64,000 nt of DNA from Halicephalobus mephisto. Taxonomy: Eukaryota > Nematoda > Chromadorea > Rhabditida > Panagrolaimidae. The first letter of the stretch is position 1. Every line of letters starts with the position of its first letter. Below the pieces are notes generated by a model. The model ran no database searches and was not told where the DNA came from. It was given only the letters and a program-made list of their open reading frames with translations. The stretch spans positions 124,001 to 188,000 of the forward strand of contig SWDT01000014.1 of the NCBI GenBank assembly GCA_009193035.1, given 5' to 3'. This document shows positions 22,901-33,915 of this stretch, one piece after another. Both the position numbers and the translations under genes were made by a program.

Positions 22901-23579
22901 GAACATTTGCTCAGTCAAAGATGAAGCTCCATTAATGTTTCCTGTGTTAGCTGCGATTTGGGAGTTGACCAGTTCCTGAGATTGGTCATAAGTCCCGATT
23001 CTGCTGGCTCCAGGAGGAATTGTGGCATTTTTAAGGAAAGTATTGCAAGTGAAAGCGTAGAAATCTTGACAAGGATCAACGGTGAGGTCGAGGCCAGAGA
23101 GAAGGAGCTTTGCTGCTGCTTGATATCCAGCACTGTTGTTAACGACGAAAGCAGGAGCAGGAATCGAGGAGATTAAGGGAGCCGTTAAGGCTGAAATTCA
23201 ATGTCAAAAATCCGTAAAAAGTAAAACTTTTATAATAATATTGATCTCAGGAAGAAAATCTAAATCTTCACATTTGATCCTACAACGTAAACTTTAAATA
23301 AAAGGTATTTACACTTGAGGACATGTCTGATTTCTCCAGATTTCGAATTTTAAGAATTTTTGTCGTAGAATTCACATCATCTAGAAATTAGATAGTCCTT
23401 CGAAAAATTTACTTTTCAATTCCAACCTTTTACAGTATTCTTTACTTTCATTGATTTTCACAAGATACTTTTTTACAGAATATTTCGTAAATTTTAATTC
23501 CTTTTAACTAGAAAATCCCACCACGAAATCTCTTTAAAACCAAAAACTCACCCAAAATTGAAAGTACCAACAACATCAT
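19953..23579 (-). CDS. Secreted neprilysin-like M13 zinc metallopeptidase
   Basis: Seven exons (23579-23552, 23190-22701, 22549-21738, 21584-21232, 20999-20853, 20806-20598, 20160-19953) total 748 aa. Exon 1 encodes a signal peptide (MMLLVLSIL, continuing ALTAPLISSIP), so unlike neprilysin itself the protein is predicted secreted, not membrane-anchored. The M13 N-domain begins DPCQDFYAFTCNTF. The catalytic domain has the HELTH zinc motif followed by GYDDEG, the third-ligand motif GENIADLGGQQAAYKAYRKY, and upstream NAWYIPERNSITFPYAAF. The C-terminus ends CHVW plus five residues, close to the usual CxVW end. It is probably active in extracellular peptide turnover. It is convergent with the LACTB2-like gene, with only about 57 bp between stop codons. 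Confidence 0.92.
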
Positions 23580-24308
23580 TGTCAGCGTCTTTCACAAATG
23601 TCCCAGAACTCCAAATGGAAACTTTCTCCAGGAACGCCTAATCCTTTTATCAAATAAGCCATCTGAATTGACTCCCTAATTAAGAGTTTTCGTTTCTGAT
23701 GATAACGAAAATCAGAGATTGGTCTTGTTCAAAAGGCAAATTTTGTCATCATCCTGATTTGTCGGCTTCTAGACGTTTTCGTTCGTCTGGCGATTTTTTG
23801 TGAAATTATTTGAGATCAGTTCATCGTACATAAAATCCAAATTAACATTCACAAATTACATATCTTTAGAATCAAGATTCAAAAATTCAAATATTATGAG
23901 CAGATCTCTAAGTGCTGAAAACAGTCATTTTAGAAAATTGAACAAAACCAATTTGCCGAAAAAGTGAAATTACTATGTTGTTAGATCTGAGTTGAAAATT
24001 GATGAAATAAATGATAGTCATGAGTTGTTACATAAATGCATGTGATTTTGTGGTTTATTTATTACTGCATACCGCAAGAATTTCATGCAATATCTTTATA
24101 AATACAAACATGATCGGAACGGCGATAACACCACCAATCCACAAAGATTGCTAACAATTTTAACAAAGATTTATTGATCGTGTTGCATTTGTATTTTATA
24201 ACGTGTTTATAGTAATCGTTTAATTACCTAATTTTGAGGTATGCGTTCGAAAGAAATCGAAGAAGGGACAGTATTTCGAACAAAGAATTATTAATCTGTC
24301 TGCACTAA
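23580..24308. other. Upstream region of the M13 peptidase; no gene seen
   Basis: The sequence is AT-rich. Near 23655 it reads CCTTTTATCAAATAAG (TTGATAAAAGG on the coding strand), a possible GATA-factor site about 80 bp from the start codon. I see nothing else that can be supported. Confidence 0.35.
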
Positions 24309-24479
24309 TACAGTCGAACTTGGATATAAGATACCCTCTTGGAACCGGCCAAAGCATATCTTTAACAAAGGATATATTATAGTGGAGTAAATTTGAAGGC
24401 AAACTAACCAAACTCACACCGTATGCTATAACGTGAGATATGTTATAGCAAGGTTACCTTATATCCAAGTTCTACTGTA
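24309..24479. mobile_element. MITE with CAGT...ACTG termini and TA target sites (pogo/Tc1 type)
   Basis: Imperfect terminal inverted repeats of about 20 bp: the left end reads CAGTCGAACTTGGATATAAG (from 24311), the right end is its inverse with one mismatch (ending near 24477), each bordered by TA. The 167-bp interior has no coding capacity. The CAGT-AGAACT-GGATATAA end sequence resembles those of pogo/Tigger-like elements. It is a non-autonomous copy in intergenic DNA. Confidence 0.8.
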
Positions 24480-25207
24480 TAATATATTCATTATCACATA
24501 CCAATAAATACTGTGGTAATATTACTCGTTGAAAATTTAAAAAAATCCATTTATGAAGTTTGGGTAAAGATTCGATTTATTTTTTTTCTTTCATATTTTC
24601 TTTACAATCTTGAAGAACGTTGTGTTTATAATTTTATATAAAACCCAAGAAATATTTTTAGATAGATTTGAACAAAATCAGAGGATGATAAATTCTACAA
24701 AGTAGTATAGAAACTTCAGAAAATACTTCCTATATACTGATTTAAGTTGGATGACAAAGAAATAGTATTGCTGAAAGCTCTATTAGTAGGTGATAATGAG
24801 TACCTTATATTAGCAAAATGATAAACTGTCAACATGTGTATTCACAAACTACCACGTAAAGTTCGTGATTATATGTTAGTGGATAAATTCCAAACTCAAG
24901 GCTAGGAAACAACTATCACTAAAAACCAAAATCATCTTGTGTGCCATTTTGGGTTCCACAAAATTATGGAAATTCGTGTTACAATTTCGTAACAGCTTTT
25001 ATTTTTGATTTCCATAACAGTATAACCTCTGATCTTTGCTGTCTTTTTCCGTTTCAAATCTCTAGAGGTAACCGAACACTCAAGGCCATTCTTTCGTTCT
25101 TTGTAGTTTAGTTATGATTAAAAATTACGTAATCGTCATAAAGAGGAAAAATATCGAAATTGAATATGATTTATCTCCGAATTCTGCCTTCTTCTAAAAT
25201 CAAAAAA
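24480..25207. other. Intergenic, no supported feature
   Basis: AT-rich DNA between the MITE and the orphan minus-strand exon. I find no RNA gene, repeat array or coding-like block. Confidence 0.5.
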
Positions 25208-25455
25208 TCACTTTTCTCTAGCTATCTGTCGAAAACTATAAAATGCACATATTGAGGTACATTGAAATATCACGAATGATAAAAAGACACTCCAAAGGCA
25301 GTAGGGGCGTGTGGTCCGGGGTTGATGGTTATCAAATATATAGTCGCTGTAAAGCGCGGGTTTCTGCCCAAAAACCGTATCGCCAGCGGTTCCCAATTGG
25401 TTTCCTCCGTCAACGTCTTTTGACCATACTTTTTCGGCTTTTAAAAATAAATATA
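25208..25455 (-). CDS. Orphan coding exon of an unrecognised small membrane protein
   Basis: After a possible acceptor (TTTTTAAAAG, ending near 25456) about 80 codons are open on the minus strand to TGA at 25208. The first part is GC-richer than its surroundings and protein-like: KAEKVWSKDVDGGNQLGTAG, DTVFGQKPALYSDYIFDN, HQPRTTRPYC. It is followed by one hydrophobic segment (LWSVFLSFVIFQCTSICAFY) and a basic end (RQIAREK). No initiator is in frame, so an upstream exon must exist or the gene is broken. I do not recognise the family. The acceptor is poor. Confidence 0.35.
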
Positions 25456-25745
25456 ATTGATTTTAGATTATCTTATGGGAGAAAATACAGAATAGTTTCA
25501 TTTGACTAAATTAACTCGGAAATTAACCTAGTCAAAATATGGAGTTTTTGATTATGTGATGTGAGAAAATTAAATAATTTTAAACTATTGATTTTATTAT
25601 TTTAGTGGTGATATCTAGAAAGTCATACAGAAAAGTTGTGAAAAAGTAGCATTAACAAGTTCTCTGAATACATATGAACAACGGAGGACAAGTTGAAAAC
25701 AACAAGCAAACATTAGGCAGAGGTTTAATTGTTAAAAATTGCAAT

Positions 25746-25906
25746 CTAATCTTCTTCTTTTTCTTCTTCTTCTTTATCCTCAGCGTTTGTCCCGTTCTCG
25801 GGGTCCGCTATACCACACCATACAATACAACAGAAAACAAGGTAAATTAAGACAAACTAGAACTTTTTGCTTGATCTTGCATGGCATGTGATTTGATGCG
25901 ACGTTC
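25746..25906 (-). other. Two frame-consistent exons downstream of TAF7 (possible lost C-terminus)
   Basis: Exon A (25906-25858, acceptor TTTTTAG, donor GTTTGT) reads ERRIKSHAMQDQAKSS. Exon B (25807-25746, acceptor GGTATAG) reads DPENGTNAEDKEEEEKEED and stops. They join in phase. The preceding TAF7 exon ends in TAA placed exactly before a perfect GTAAGT donor, and exon A is in the matching phase 0. This looks like the former or alternative C-terminal tail of TAF7. It could instead be 3' UTR of TAF7 or a separate gene. Confidence 0.45.
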
Positions 25907-26592
25907 CTAAAAATTGCAATTTAATCACATGTATTATTTTATTTTTCGAAGAACGGCTTGATAAAGTTCTAAAAATCTATAAAACAGTCGATATCAAGTG
26001 AAATTGAAAGTATGAGTATGATGTTTGAACATGTGATTTCTATGCTCTTGCAAATTCAAACTTATTTTTTTATAATAATAATAATAATAATAAAAACTTG
26101 CCTTATTCATGAGTTATAAATGACAATGAAAGTTAATTACTGAATATAATCAATATTGAAATCCTTAATTTTACAAAGTAGAAAACTAGTTTGTAGCTTG
26201 AAAAGTTCGAAAATTATTTTCATATATTAACTTCATTTGGACCGAACTAACGTCAATATTCCAACTGTCAAAATGCATCATCCATCTTAAGTTTTCTTTT
26301 TTGTAGACACAGTAGATCAGATATCTTGAATAAAATTATAGGACAGATGAGAAAAGTGAAATTAACAAGAATATGTCAACCAACTTGCTTAAGAAATATG
26401 CAAAAATCCTTAATTTGATTTTTATTTTGACTATTTTGGTGCAATACAAAAAAGTTTAAGATTTTCTAAATATATTATCACTACTGTAACTTCAAAAGAA
26501 AAGTGAAATAAAATTATTACATCTTTAAGGAAAGCAAAATCATGATTCTCTTTTTGTTTGAAATTTTCGTCGAATGATTCAGCAACACTTAC

Positions 26593-27591
26593 TTAATTCT
26601 CCTTGCGTTTGGATTCTTCTGGGCTTCTTTTTTGTTTACGTTTTTGATTGTTAACTCTGGATCGATTAGTTCTGAAAGTCCTAAGTGCAGAAACCACAGG
26701 ATTCTGATTCATGATCGGTTTGAGTTCAAGAATAGAGGCATCTACTTCCGTCTCATCGTCTTCGATGAGCATGTATGTAATTCTAGTTGCTTCCATATCT
26801 CGTCTGAAAAAAAAAGAAATTGATGGACAAAAGCATTGACAAAATTCCGAAAAAGTTATGTTAGTATTAATGGAGATTCGAGGTACCGTAGAAGACTTGG
26901 AAATGGTTATACAAAGAAAATCAATTCGCAACTGGGCGTGTCGGAAACTTTAGATCCTACAATGAGAATTCAAAATAAAAAATCAACTTTATGTAACTTT
27001 TTCTTGTTTTCAGTCTGATTTAAATTTTCGAGATTCATTTTCTTCACATTCAGTAACTGCTCTCGTAAAAAATCAAACCAACTTAAAAATCCCTCGTAAC
27101 TGCAGATCAATATGTGGAGCATCAATAAAACGACTGTTCTTGGTCCTTCTAAATCTGTGCTTCGTGACGTTCTTCATCGGAGGAGTTAATCCATGGAAGT
27201 ACTTATTATTTTTGATTCTTTCCTCTTTCAAAGCCTCAATTTCACTCTCGATCTCGACTTCCTCTGGCTTCATTGGAGGAACGTCAGAGGTTTCAGAACA
27301 GAGGAGAATATGGGAGACATTGTTGACTTTAAGGACATCTGCTTGAGAAACCACTTTGCAAAGCTCAATTATGCATGGAAGATCTTTGATAGCGAATCCG
27401 AGTTGCTCATCAGCAAAGTTGAGAATCCCTCTTCTAGCGTTCTCAGTAAATTTTAGACGGATACTTTCTCGCTTCTTTATGACTTCATCGAACTTCTCCT
27501 GTTTCGAATTCGGAATTCTTAGAATAGCATGCCAGGATTCCCAGTTATCTGTCATCGGCATTTCGTTCAACAAATTTCCATTCATCTTCAT
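26593..27591 (-). CDS. taf-7: TFIID subunit TAF7 (TAFII55 domain), apparently C-terminally shortened
   Basis: Exons 27591-27083 and 26803-26593 give 239 aa. The TAFII55 N-domain is recognisable: NWESWHAILRIPNSKQEKFD, then RRGILNFADEQLGFAIKDLP with CIIELCKVVSQADVLKVNNV, and the conserved LTPPMKNVTKHRFRRT. After the splice, RDMEATRITYMLIEDDETE matches the family's acidic segment. The remainder is basic (NQKRKQKRSPEESKRKEN). TAF7 binds TAF1 in TFIID and restrains its acetyltransferase activity in the nucleus. The stop TAA abuts a perfect GTAAGT donor, and in-phase exons follow 690 bp downstream, so a longer form may have existed. The first intron donor is GTTGGT. Worms can have two TAF7 paralogues; which one this is cannot be told. 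Confidence 0.85.
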
Positions 27592-27603
27592 CAAAGTACT
27601 GTA

Positions 27604-28418
27604 GAAACAACTGCAAGGTAAAATTGGACGAAATTTGAATGAATTACGATAATTTGCATGAATGACTAAAGTTGCAAAAATTAATTGGAAAAGTTTAGCA
27701 ATGACGTAATCTAACTGTAATTTTGAGTTCTGTTATGGAAATCAAAAATAAAACAAATTTCGAAATTATATTGATTTATTTCTATTGATTTTAGAGATTT
27801 TCAACATATCAAAATTGTTACAACATCAAATTTCTGAATCTGTCAAACGATTCAGTGAATTTAACGGTTATAAACCGATTGGATTTGAAGGACTTCATCT
27901 AAGTTTATTTTATATTTTTTCATTACAAAATAGTAATTAAGAAGTAGTTCTTTGTATTATTTTACTGCTTCTGAACTGTGCTTGTTTGTAATTACAGAAT
28001 CAATCACCCCAGTTTGAAGATCAAAAAATTCTTCAGATGGATATATTCTAATAGTTGTATTGTTTGATGTAAATCAACAAAGTTAAACTATATCCTGATT
28101 GGATTGCCACCTACTACTACATGTGAAACAATTCTACTAAGATCTTCGAAATCCACTGGTTTGCAAAACTTATATAAAGTCCTAGATGAAATTGTTTCTG
28201 CAAATCTCCGTTGCAACTACATTTTATCTTATGAACTTTTGATTAAAGAACATGACCGACACTTTCACCTGGTTTTCATCGAATTTTGTTTTTTAATGTT
28301 TCATGTAGTTTTATGATTTGAATTTCTATTGAGTTATTCTTCTTCCAACGGTAGTTAATTAATTTTACATCTGCTCCGTATCACATTTTCAAAATGGAAA
28401 AGTTATCTCTGAGTAAAA
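27604..28418. other. Intergenic region with weak coding-like scraps
   Basis: About 27794-27900 (+) reads IFNISKLLQHQISESVKRF, followed by SEFNGYKPIGFEGLHLS, after an acceptor-like GATTTTAG. About 28104-28314 is open with LLRSSKSTGLQNLYKVLDE. They do not join into a gene and I do not recognise them. They may be remnants. Confidence 0.25.
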
Positions 28419-29460
28419 ATGTCAACAGGACTTCTAGATCTTTCTCCAGATTCCACTATTGTCAAAATCTATAGTTATTATTCTTATGTAATTTGTAGCA
28501 TTTCTTGGATTCTAGCAACACCTTTGTTCTATGCGATATTTACGAAATCCAAAGATATCGGTTCTTTCAAATGGCTAATTCTGAATCACACATTTTGGAT
28601 CATTGCGGAAGAGACCCTTGTTGCTTTAGTAAAACCAGTTTTCTTAAGGTAAATGCATCTCCTTTATCAGATAAGGTGTTGCAATTTTCAGTCCTTATCT
28701 CGCTATTTATCAAGTGGGATTTTTCTCTGATGCTGACTTCACGTTGACCGTAATTTTTGTGCTATTATTTCTCGGAGTATTCTTCAATGCCCTTGCTGGA
28801 ATAATGATAACAATATACAATCGATATACTGTGTTTTTGTCTTCAAAATGGCAACGAATTTTACGAGGAAAATGGGCTATATTTGCTATTGTTGCGTTGC
28901 ACGTAATTTGTTTATCTTCAGGTTTCATTTATCTTGTGCCTATAATCACACGTAGTCCTGAATATTTTTGCACAGAGGCCGTTCATCAGAATCCGGAATT
29001 TGCGTATTTTATAAATCAATCAAGTTTCGTCTTCGCCAGCTTGAAAGATTATTTATATGGTCTTCGTATATGCATTGGAGGATTTATTAGTTTCTATGTT
29101 GGGTGTTTTTTGTCAATAGGAATCTTCCTCTATCAACTTCACAAAAATTACCAAGCTCATTACATCAACGATGAAGTCCAGAGATCTCTAATTGTTCTAG
29201 CATTGGTTCAACTGTTCACTGCTAGTTTCTTTGCTATTGGACTTCCGCTTGCTGTTCTAAGTTTTTATGCTTTTGAAATTGAAAACACAGCTACTGCAAC
29301 CTTAATTATTTTCATCATTGAATGTACTTATGGTCCTCTTGACATTGTAGCCACTTTGTACTTTATTGTACCATATAGGAGATTTATTGCTGAAATAATA
29401 TTTAGAAGAAAGAGAATACAAGAGATTCCTCATATTTCTATTATTCGAAATAAGCCTTAA
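28419..29460 (+). CDS. Srh-like serpentine chemoreceptor 1
   Basis: Two exons (28419-28648, 28692-29460; 43-bp intron) encode 332 aa. The start MSTGLLDLSPDSTI is followed by hydrophobic helices in the pattern of nematode Srh/Sri receptors: the first-exon KWLILNHTFWIIAEETLVAL block, the NRYTVF motif after TM3, the cytoplasmic HYINDEVQRSLIVLALVQLF block, and the C-terminal PLDIVATLYFIVPYRRFI motif. These are G-protein-coupled chemosensory receptors, usually expressed in amphid neurons. It is tandem with a closely related copy at 30449. The family is firm; Srh versus Sri is a judgement. Confidence 0.85.
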
Positions 29461-30448
29461 CAATTCGGTATTATAATACAGTTGTCAAGTCCATAAAGAA
29501 CTATAATAAGTAGAACTGCCGAAATTTAATTCGTATACTTGTTAAAGATAAATGCACAATAAAACCTTTATTAAAAAACAAGAACTGTGCTTGTTTCTAT
29601 GACGATATAGTTTTATGGTTGATCTGTGAATTGCTGATCAATGGTGAGATATATCACCTGCTTTGTAATTGTCTGCAAGAAATTACACTTTAGCACGTTC
29701 AAATGCTGTTCAACTCGATGTACTTTCCTCTAACTTTAAGTATGCATTGAAAAATCTAAGACTTACATAAACGAATTGCCAGCAAAAACTCACTGATTGA
29801 TTGAATGATTTCTTATTCACTAATTAATTAGGAACCGAGAACAGAGTTCATTCATAAAAAGTCACTGAGATTATTTAAATTTATTCTTAATACTTGTATA
29901 GACATAGAATTTACCTATCTGACAGTTTATTCAAAAACCTAAAACACTGCTATATCAATCGATGTCATTAAAATTTCAACAGTTTCTAAAAAGAAATTTA
30001 ATATTTTTTGTCAGCTATTTTTAGAGAACAAGTACAGAGAAATCAAGAATTATTGATGCAATAGAAAATTACAACTTTGAACCGAAGATTCTGAAGTTTA
30101 ATTTATGTTCTGAATTCAGATTTAGAATCAACGAATCGGATGAGTATTGAGATGCCTTCATGGAAGTTTAGCAATACATTATTATGTTAAAAGTGTAAAG
30201 TTACGTAGAAAGGTTCTTAAGTGAAATAATGTCTTGACCTTTTGGCTTACGACATTGTCGATTTTATGTCTAAATTTTCAATAAGAATAATGGAATTAGC
30301 ATTGTTGTGTGGTAATTTGTGCGGCTTTTTCTACTAATGTCAAATGTAAATTGATTTACTCGGTTAGAATTCGATTATCACTAAAATGTCATTATTTTTC
30401 ATTTGTTCCCTGTCATATCTAAGAAAAGAGATTTTTATTTGAGTAAAA
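29461..30448. other. Intergenic between the two Srh-like genes
   Basis: It contains the 3' flank of receptor 1, with an AATAAA-type signal (ACAATAAAACC near 29560); a similar flank follows the pseudogene copy near 32510. The rest is the AT-rich upstream region of receptor 2. No other feature is seen. Confidence 0.5.
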
Positions 30449-31546
30449 ATGTCGACCGGACTTTTGAGTCTCTCTCCGGACTCCACTATTATCGCAATTT
30501 ACAGGTATTATTCCTATACAACTTGCTTCATCTCTTGGGTTTTAGCAATACTTTTATTTTATGCGATATTTAAGAAATCCAAAGAGATCGGTTCCTTCAA
30601 ATGGCTGCTTTTGAATCATACTATTTGGATCATTACAGAAGAGAGTTTGGCTACTTTGGTAAAACCAGTCATCTTGAGGTAAATATATATCTTTTATTAG
30701 ATACAGATTTCCCAATTTTTCAGCCCTTACTTTGCTGGTTATCAAGCAGGAATTTTCTCGAAGACTGGCTTCAAGTCGACCGTAATTTTCGGACTATTAT
30801 TTATGGGGATATTTTCCAATGCCATCACGGGCATAATGATGACAATATTTAATCGGTATACTGTACTTTTCCCTTCAAACTGGCAACGGATTTTCAAAAG
30901 AAAATCAGCTATATTCGCTATTGTTGGTTTTCATGTAATTTACCACCTAGTATGTTTTGTTTATTTTTTCCCTTTACTGAACTACAGTTCGGATTATTTT
31001 TACACAGAAGCTATTAACCAAGATCCAGAATTTTTGCATTTCATGAACGAATCAACTTTCTTTTTTGTGAGCCGTAAAAACTATTCACTTGCGTTTCACC
31101 TATTCCTTGTTGCATATATTGCTCTTTATTTTGGATGTTTGTCACTGATAGGGATTTTCTTTCGTCAACTCCGTAAAAATCACCAGGCCCATTATATTAC
31201 CGATGAAATCCAGAGATCCCTCATCGTTACCGCATTAGTTCAGTTATTCACTACCAGTTTCTTTGCCATTGGAATCCCTATTACTTTCCTGGTCTTGATG
31301 ATTTTTGAGGTAAAAAATACAGCTACCGTATGCATAGTTATTGTTGTACTTGAGTTCGCTTATTGTCCTTGTGACATAGCAGCGAGTTTGTATTTTGTTG
31401 CACCATATAGGAGATTTGTTGTCGAGATTATATTCAGAAGAAAGAAAAAACATGCTACTACTCGTATTCCTGCGGTTTCAAGTCAATCGCAAGTGGCTCA
31501 TAACTCCAATATACTTAGAAAGCCTGTAAACAACCATCACAGATAA
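30449..31546 (+). CDS. Srh-like serpentine chemoreceptor 2
   Basis: Exons 30449-30678 and 30724-31546 (45-bp intron at the same site as in receptor 1) give 350 aa. The start MSTGLLSLSPDSTIIAIYRY closely matches receptor 1, as do FKWLLLNHTIWIITEESLAT, NRYTVLFPSNWQRIFKRK, HYITDEIQRSLIVTALVQLF and the YFVAPYRRFVVEI end. The C-terminal tail is longer (ending LRKPVNNHHR). It is a tandem duplicate with the same presumed chemosensory role. Confidence 0.87.
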
Positions 31547-32150
31547 ACTTATTTTCATTTATCGTTTATGTTTGTTAAAAAGAAATGAACAATAAAAATC
31601 TATTAAAAATGATTTTTGGTACTTTTGTGATGACAATATAGTTCTATATTTAGGGTATAAACATTATAAGGTGCTTCACATATCGTTTAGTATATGATTA
31701 ATTTCGAAAAATTACACTTTGTTACTTTTTAATGCGTTTTAAATTGATATATTACTTTAATTTTGACGGTACTGCAAGAAATTCAGAAATGATATTAATG
31801 AGTAGTTGGGAAAAATCCATTGGTTGATTGAATTACTCATTTTTACAGTAAAGGTTGTCAATGTCTTGGTAGAAAGACATTTTGGAGTCCATAATCAGAC
31901 GGAAGACTATAGGGGCCTACTTTGGTTGCGATATCAAAATGTACTTTATTCATACATCAGTTGTTAAATAAGATAACAGAAAGGTCCTCGTTCAGACGAG
32001 GATGAACTTGGACTGTTCAGGCTATGATTAAAGTAAAGGAATCATTTTTTGAACTTTGATCACATCTCTCAAAATATCAACTGACTGAATGGAACTCTGT
32101 AATTCTCTTAAGGCCCTTGACGGTTCACTTCTTTTCTTTGTGGCTACAGA
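31547..32150. other. Intergenic, with one short hairpin
   Basis: The only structure noticed is TCCTCGT-TCAG-ACGAGGA near 31983, a 7-bp perfect stem with a 4-nt loop. No Pol II or Pol III signals place it in a known RNA class. Confidence 0.35.
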
Positions 32151-32471
32151 TTCCTCATTGTTACAGCGTTCGTTCAATTATCAACTACACATTGCTTTGC
32201 CATCAGAATTCCCTCTGCTCTTATGGTCTTTCTGGCTTTCGAGATAGAAAATACAGTTACCGAATGGTTAATTATTTATACCATATAATGCACCTACTAT
32301 CTTCTTGGTATTATAACGATACTACATTTTATTGCATTTTATGGAAAATTTGTTTTTGAGACGACATTTAGAGAAAAGGCAAAAAATTATATTTCTTTCA
32401 GTTCAGATAAACCCAAAACAAATTATTATCTTAATGTAATTGCAAATCAAGTAAGAAATTACTGTACATAG
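32151..32471 (+). pseudogene. Srh-like receptor remnant (C-terminal part)
   Basis: The frame FLIVTAFVQLSTTHCFAIRI followed by LMVFLAFEIENTVTEWL matches the last two helices of the neighbouring receptors (SLIVTALVQLFTTSFFAIGI; FEVKNTATV). An in-frame TAA interrupts it near 32287. It continues CTYYLLGIITILHFIAFYGK, corresponding to the CTYGPLDIVATLYFIVPYRR region. Most of the gene is missing upstream. It is a third member of the tandem family. Confidence 0.75.
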
Positions 32472-33399
32472 AATTGCTTGACTTTATTTTGTATACTTGT
32501 CGAAGAAAAATCAACAATAAAGATGTTTTTCAAAAGTATAAAGCAGCTATTAGTATGCCCACGAAAGAAAGTTAGTCATTTATTTTATGTATAAGTACAT
32601 GATAATGTTTAAAAATAATGTTATGCAATAATTTTCTTTCAGCAATCATATTTCATTGGTTTTAAATATTGTTTAGTTTGGTCTCGAATAAAAAACAATT
32701 TTAGTTGTTAAAAATTATTACTTTCAAACAAGATATGAAATTTCGCAATTTTGAAAATTGGTGTGGAAATTAAACAAATACAAAACGCTAAAATTCTAAT
32801 CAAGTTTACTCTTTGTGTAATCTTCACAATAGAGAGCAGAATGACGTTTTGTCGAGCTCTTGTTCGCAGTTAGGTCGCTGCGTTGTTAGGATCCATACTT
32901 AAAGTAGTTTTTTGAATTTTAACGACTTTTGTGTTTTCACAATTTCATATGAATTCAATTACAGAGCATACGAAAGATCAATTAATTTTAACAAATTTAA
33001 AATCACAAACTACTGAAAAGTATTTCTTAAAATTTATTTTCACCACTTACTCATGATTGCTTGAAAAATATTCTGATTAAACATTTTTAACGATGACTTT
33101 TCGTTTATGATATTGAAGGCGAGCAGATCCTCAAAGAGTGAAATTCGGCCATGAATAACTAATGACTCATTTATTGACAAACTGAAAAAACTCAAAAATG
33201 TCTCAATATGTGCTTCATTCTGCAAATTTACCAAGCATCAACTATCTGTTGGAACTATTTCGAAATCCTTTACCAATATCCAGAAAATTTTATAATGATT
33301 TGAATAAAGTTTCTCAAGTTCTATTTACTCCAAAATGCATGTATTTTAGTATTAATGCATTTTGTAAATGTTCAATCTGCTATCAACTAATTTTCATTG
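32472..33399. other. Intergenic, no supported gene
   Basis: The 3' flank of the receptor remnant has ACAATAAAG near 32514. The short stretch 32830-32890 is less AT-rich (GTCGAGCTCTTGTTCGCAG) without a recognisable feature. An open stretch from 33198 is not protein-like enough to call. Confidence 0.4.
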
Positions 33400-33894
33400 A
33401 TGCTATTCTCAGGTGGGTGATTTTTTGTATTACTCATAATAAAATAAGTGTATCATTATCTCTTTTTCCGGCTCGTCTTTCGTTTGATAATAAAAACTTC
33501 AGAAGACAGCAATGACCGATTTTATTGATTGTTTATAATCCCGAAATAATCATTACCTATTTAGATTTTTATTTCTAAATTAAAATTTTCAGATTCTTGT
33601 AGTTTATATATAACCCGATTAGACGATTTTCGCTATCATATTGTAAAAAATAAAAACGAATGTTATGAAATGGCCATGACAAAAATTTCTAAATACTTTC
33701 ATGAGATATTCAAAAAATTCATAACTTTTTGCCAAAAGGCTCTAGAAGATTATAAGAATTCTAGTTGCAAGAATGAGATAAATCTTTATCAAAATATTAG
33801 ATTCATTAATAATAGTAGATATATTCCAATTCCTATTTTTTTATATTACAAGATTTTATCTACTAAATACCATAAATATTCTGGACCGTTATAA
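33400..33894 (+). CDS. Unrecognised small gene just upstream of the Tweety homologue
   Basis: ATG 33400 opens a 13-bp coding exon ending at a good GTGGGT donor (33413). It splices to 33593-33894 (acceptor AATTTTCAG), giving 104 aa in phase. The second exon reads DSCSLYITRLDDFRYHIVKN, then KNECYEMAMTKISKYFHEIF with several Cys and Lys, and ends KYHKYSGPL. No signal peptide or membrane segment is apparent. Its stop lies only 22 bp before the first ATG of the next gene, close enough for a trans-spliced downstream gene or for read-through annotation. The first exon is tentative and the family is unknown. Confidence 0.35.
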
Positions 33895-33915
33895 TTATTT
33901 TTTACAGAAAACAAT

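Noticed and set aside
25800..25850. Plus-strand exon after CTTTATCCTCAG
   Set aside because: The minus-strand reading (acidic tail ending KEEED-stop) has a matching phase partner; the plus frame does not join anything.
31975..32000. Hairpin TCCTCGT-TCAG-ACGAGGA as terminator or small RNA gene
   Set aside because: A lone 7-bp stem without flanking signals; nematode genes do not use such terminators.
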